In this document: positions 5,408 through 6,407 of the stretch, one piece after another
Position numbering within the stretch: position 1 is the first letter of the stretch
How the letters are laid out: each line of letters starts with the position of its first letter
Assembly (NCBI GenBank): GCA_020433835.1
Contig: JAGRBY010000422.1
Coordinates: forward strand, 1-6,407
Source of the DNA: Anaerolineae bacterium
GTDB lineage: Bacteria > Chloroflexota > Anaerolineae > 4572-78 > J111
Length of the DNA: 6,407 bases
Direction of reading: 5' to 3'
Translations under genes and position numbers: made by a program
The notes under the pieces: model-generated
Seen by the model: only the letters and a program-made list of their open reading frames with translations
What the model was told of the DNA's origin: nothing
Databases searched by the model: none

Positions 5408-6049
5408 ATGGCTACTATTCGCGTGTTAATTGTCGACGATCATCCCATGTTTCGCGATGGTGTTAGAGCCTTATTAAACTCGCTGCCTGGGGTTACTATA
5501 GCCGGCGAAGCCGCCAACGGTGTCGAGGCTGTTGCTCAGGCTGAGGATCTGCAGCCCGACGTTATTTTGATGGATATCTTGATGCCGGGTATGAACGGCA
5601 TCGAGGCCAGTCGGCGTATTTTACATAGCAATCCGAGTATCGGCATTTTGATGTTGACGATGTTTGAAGATGACGAATCTGTCTTTGCTGCCCTGCGGGT
5701 CGGGGCGCGGGGATATATTCTTAAAGGGGCCGACCAGATTGAAATCCGGCATGCGATTGAAGCGGTAGCTCGCGGCGAAGCGTTGTTTGGCCCGGCTATT
5801 GCCCGCCGATTGATCAACTTTTTCAGCTCTCCGGCCAGCCAACCCGAACCCTTTCCGGAGTTAACCGACCGTGAGCGCGAAGTGCTTAGTTTGATGGCTC
5901 AGGGTTACAGCAATGTTGAAATCGCCGAGACATTTGTACTCAGCCCCAAAACGGTACGCAATCATGTCTCAAATATCTTTAATAAACTCCAGGTCGCCGA
6001 TCGTGGCCATGCCATTGTCAAGGCCAGAGAAGCCGGTTTGGGCGAGTAA
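5408..6049 (+). CDS. NarL/FixJ-type response regulator (receiver plus LuxR-type HTH)
   Basis: This 213-residue cytoplasmic regulator is the evident partner of the upstream kinase, from which it is separated by 19 bases. The receiver domain (about 4-120) has the acidic pair Asp10-Asp11, phosphoacceptor Asp56 in LMDILMPGMNG, Thr84 and Lys106 (GYILKGA), so all residues needed for phosphorylation are present. A linker (about 125-150, Pro-rich near 142-150) leads to a GerE/LuxR helix-turn-helix: LTDREREVLSLMAQGYSN, then EIAETFVLSPKTVRNHV and SNIFNKLQVADR. Regulators of this class bind short dyads as dimers when phosphorylated. The GTCCC-N8-GGGAC boxes upstream of this operon and of the winged-helix gene are natural candidate sites, which would make the operon self-regulating (inference). 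It is the last gene of the operon; a strong palindrome follows 28 bases after the stop. Target genes outside the window are unknown. Confidence 0.95.
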   Translation: MATIRVLIVDDHPMFRDGVRALLNSLPGVTIAGEAANGVEAVAQAEDLQPDVILMDILMPGMNGIEASRRILHSNPSIGILMLTMFEDDESVFAALRVGARGYILKGADQIEIRHAIEAVARGEALFGPAIARRLINFFSSPASQPEPFPELTDREREVLSLMAQGYSNVEIAETFVLSPKTVRNHVSNIFNKLQVADRGHAIVKAREAGLGE

Positions 6050-6077
6050 CTTCCTGTTTTACGCTGCCCTGCTCTTC

Positions 6078-6125
6078 TAAAAATCACTGTAGGACAAACT
6101 TAAGTTTGTCCTACAGTGATTTTTA
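6078..6125. terminator. 48-bp perfect palindrome, probable bidirectional terminator
   Basis: The arms 6078-6101 and 6102-6125 are exactly complementary, centred on CTTAAG, with A-tract and T-tract ends (AAAAA and TTTTT). As RNA it would fold into a stem of about 22 bp with a minimal loop, followed by U residues in either direction. It sits 28 bases after the response regulator stop and should end the operon. Its perfect symmetry is more than a terminator needs. Confidence 0.75.
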
Positions 6126-6220
6126 TTCTCGCTGTTGTCCTGTAAAGACTGTCTCACTCTTCATGCTATAGAACTCCTCTTCTTTTGCTGTTGAATCCTA
6201 TTTTTAAACCAAGATAAAGT

Positions 6221-6245
6221 TTTTATACCGGCGGTCGGTATAAAA
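6221..6245. promoter_or_regulatory. Inverted repeat upstream of the right-edge gene, possible operator
   Basis: Perfect 10-bp arms (TTTTATACCG and CGGTATAAAA) flank a 5-base centre, GCGGT. It lies 136 bases before the next start codon. The AT-rich ends and GC core suit a DNA-binding dimer; a hairpin is also possible, since T-runs end both sides. No clear -35/-10 pair could be assigned around it. Confidence 0.45.
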
Positions 6246-6381
6246 TTGCAACAAAACTGCGTTCGCGGTATCGTACCTGACTTGATAGCGAGAAGTTCGG
6301 CAGTGCTGCTTGAGCTTCTGCCTCGCATATCGTGGTGATTTTCTAAACAGCTTACAATTTCAACCGTGCAAGGAGAGGATG

Positions 6382-6407
6382 ATGGCAAACGCATTACTCC
6401 ACAAAAT
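6382..6407 (+). CDS. 5' end of an unidentified gene cut by the window edge
   Basis: AAGGAG (6370-6375) stands 6 bases before ATG 6382 (3 bases before an in-frame ATG at 6379). The frame reads MANALLHK and continues off the edge. Eight residues do not allow a family call. The strong ribosome binding site is the main support, and the gene probably forms a separate unit after the palindrome at 6078-6125. Confidence 0.6.

Noticed and set aside
6161..6394. Open frame of 77 codons on the minus strand at the right edge
   Set aside because: It covers the inverted repeat and the ribosome binding site of the plus-strand gene, and its protein has no recognisable domain.

Overview
The window suggests a free-living bacterium of moderate GC content. 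Chloroflexota (Anaerolineae-like) is my best guess. The main reason is the sensor kinase: two membrane segments, then an FQPLR...DRLMYGDRSDPY linker, a GAF-like domain and a HisKA_3 core, an arrangement I associate with that phylum. AT-rich intergenic DNA with heptamer repeats and long palindromes would fit Chloroflexota or cyanobacteria. This is inference, not a proven placement.

Layout, left to right. (1) Bases 1-961, minus strand: most of an exported S41 (CtpA/Tsp-type) processing protease with a PDZ domain; its C-terminal end lies beyond the left edge. (2) Bases 968-1349: a 380-bp divergent intergenic region with no gene, holding a heptamer-based inverted repeat and three short dyads. (3) Bases 1350-2837, plus: an FTR1/EfeU-type iron permease with a signal peptide and a duplicated helical extracytoplasmic domain, closed by a strong hairpin terminator at 2857-2897. 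(4) Bases 3019-3372, minus: a small winged-helix protein. (5) Bases 3678-6049, plus: a three-gene unit of SnoaL-like (NTF2-fold) protein, DesK/NarX-type histidine kinase and NarL/LuxR-type response regulator, ended by a 48-bp perfect palindrome at 6078-6125. (6) Bases 6126-6407: a leader with a 10-bp inverted repeat and the first codons of a gene cut by the right edge.

The most interesting part is 3019-6049. The winged-helix gene and the SnoaL-kinase-regulator operon are divergent. Each is preceded, at almost the same distance (60 and 61 bp before its start codon), by a copy of one 26-bp box. The copies point outward in opposite orientation. Each contains the likely -35 element (AAGACA) and is followed 18 bp later by a -10-like hexamer. 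The leaders also share an identical 11-bp segment carrying the ribosome binding site. The simplest reading is that both units are controlled by the same regulator, perhaps the operon's own response regulator or the winged-helix protein, forming a self-regulating sensory module. The SnoaL-like protein may bind or modify a small ligand for it. That functional reading is inference; the twin boxes are visible directly.

No tRNA, rRNA, CRISPR array, transposase or prophage gene was seen.
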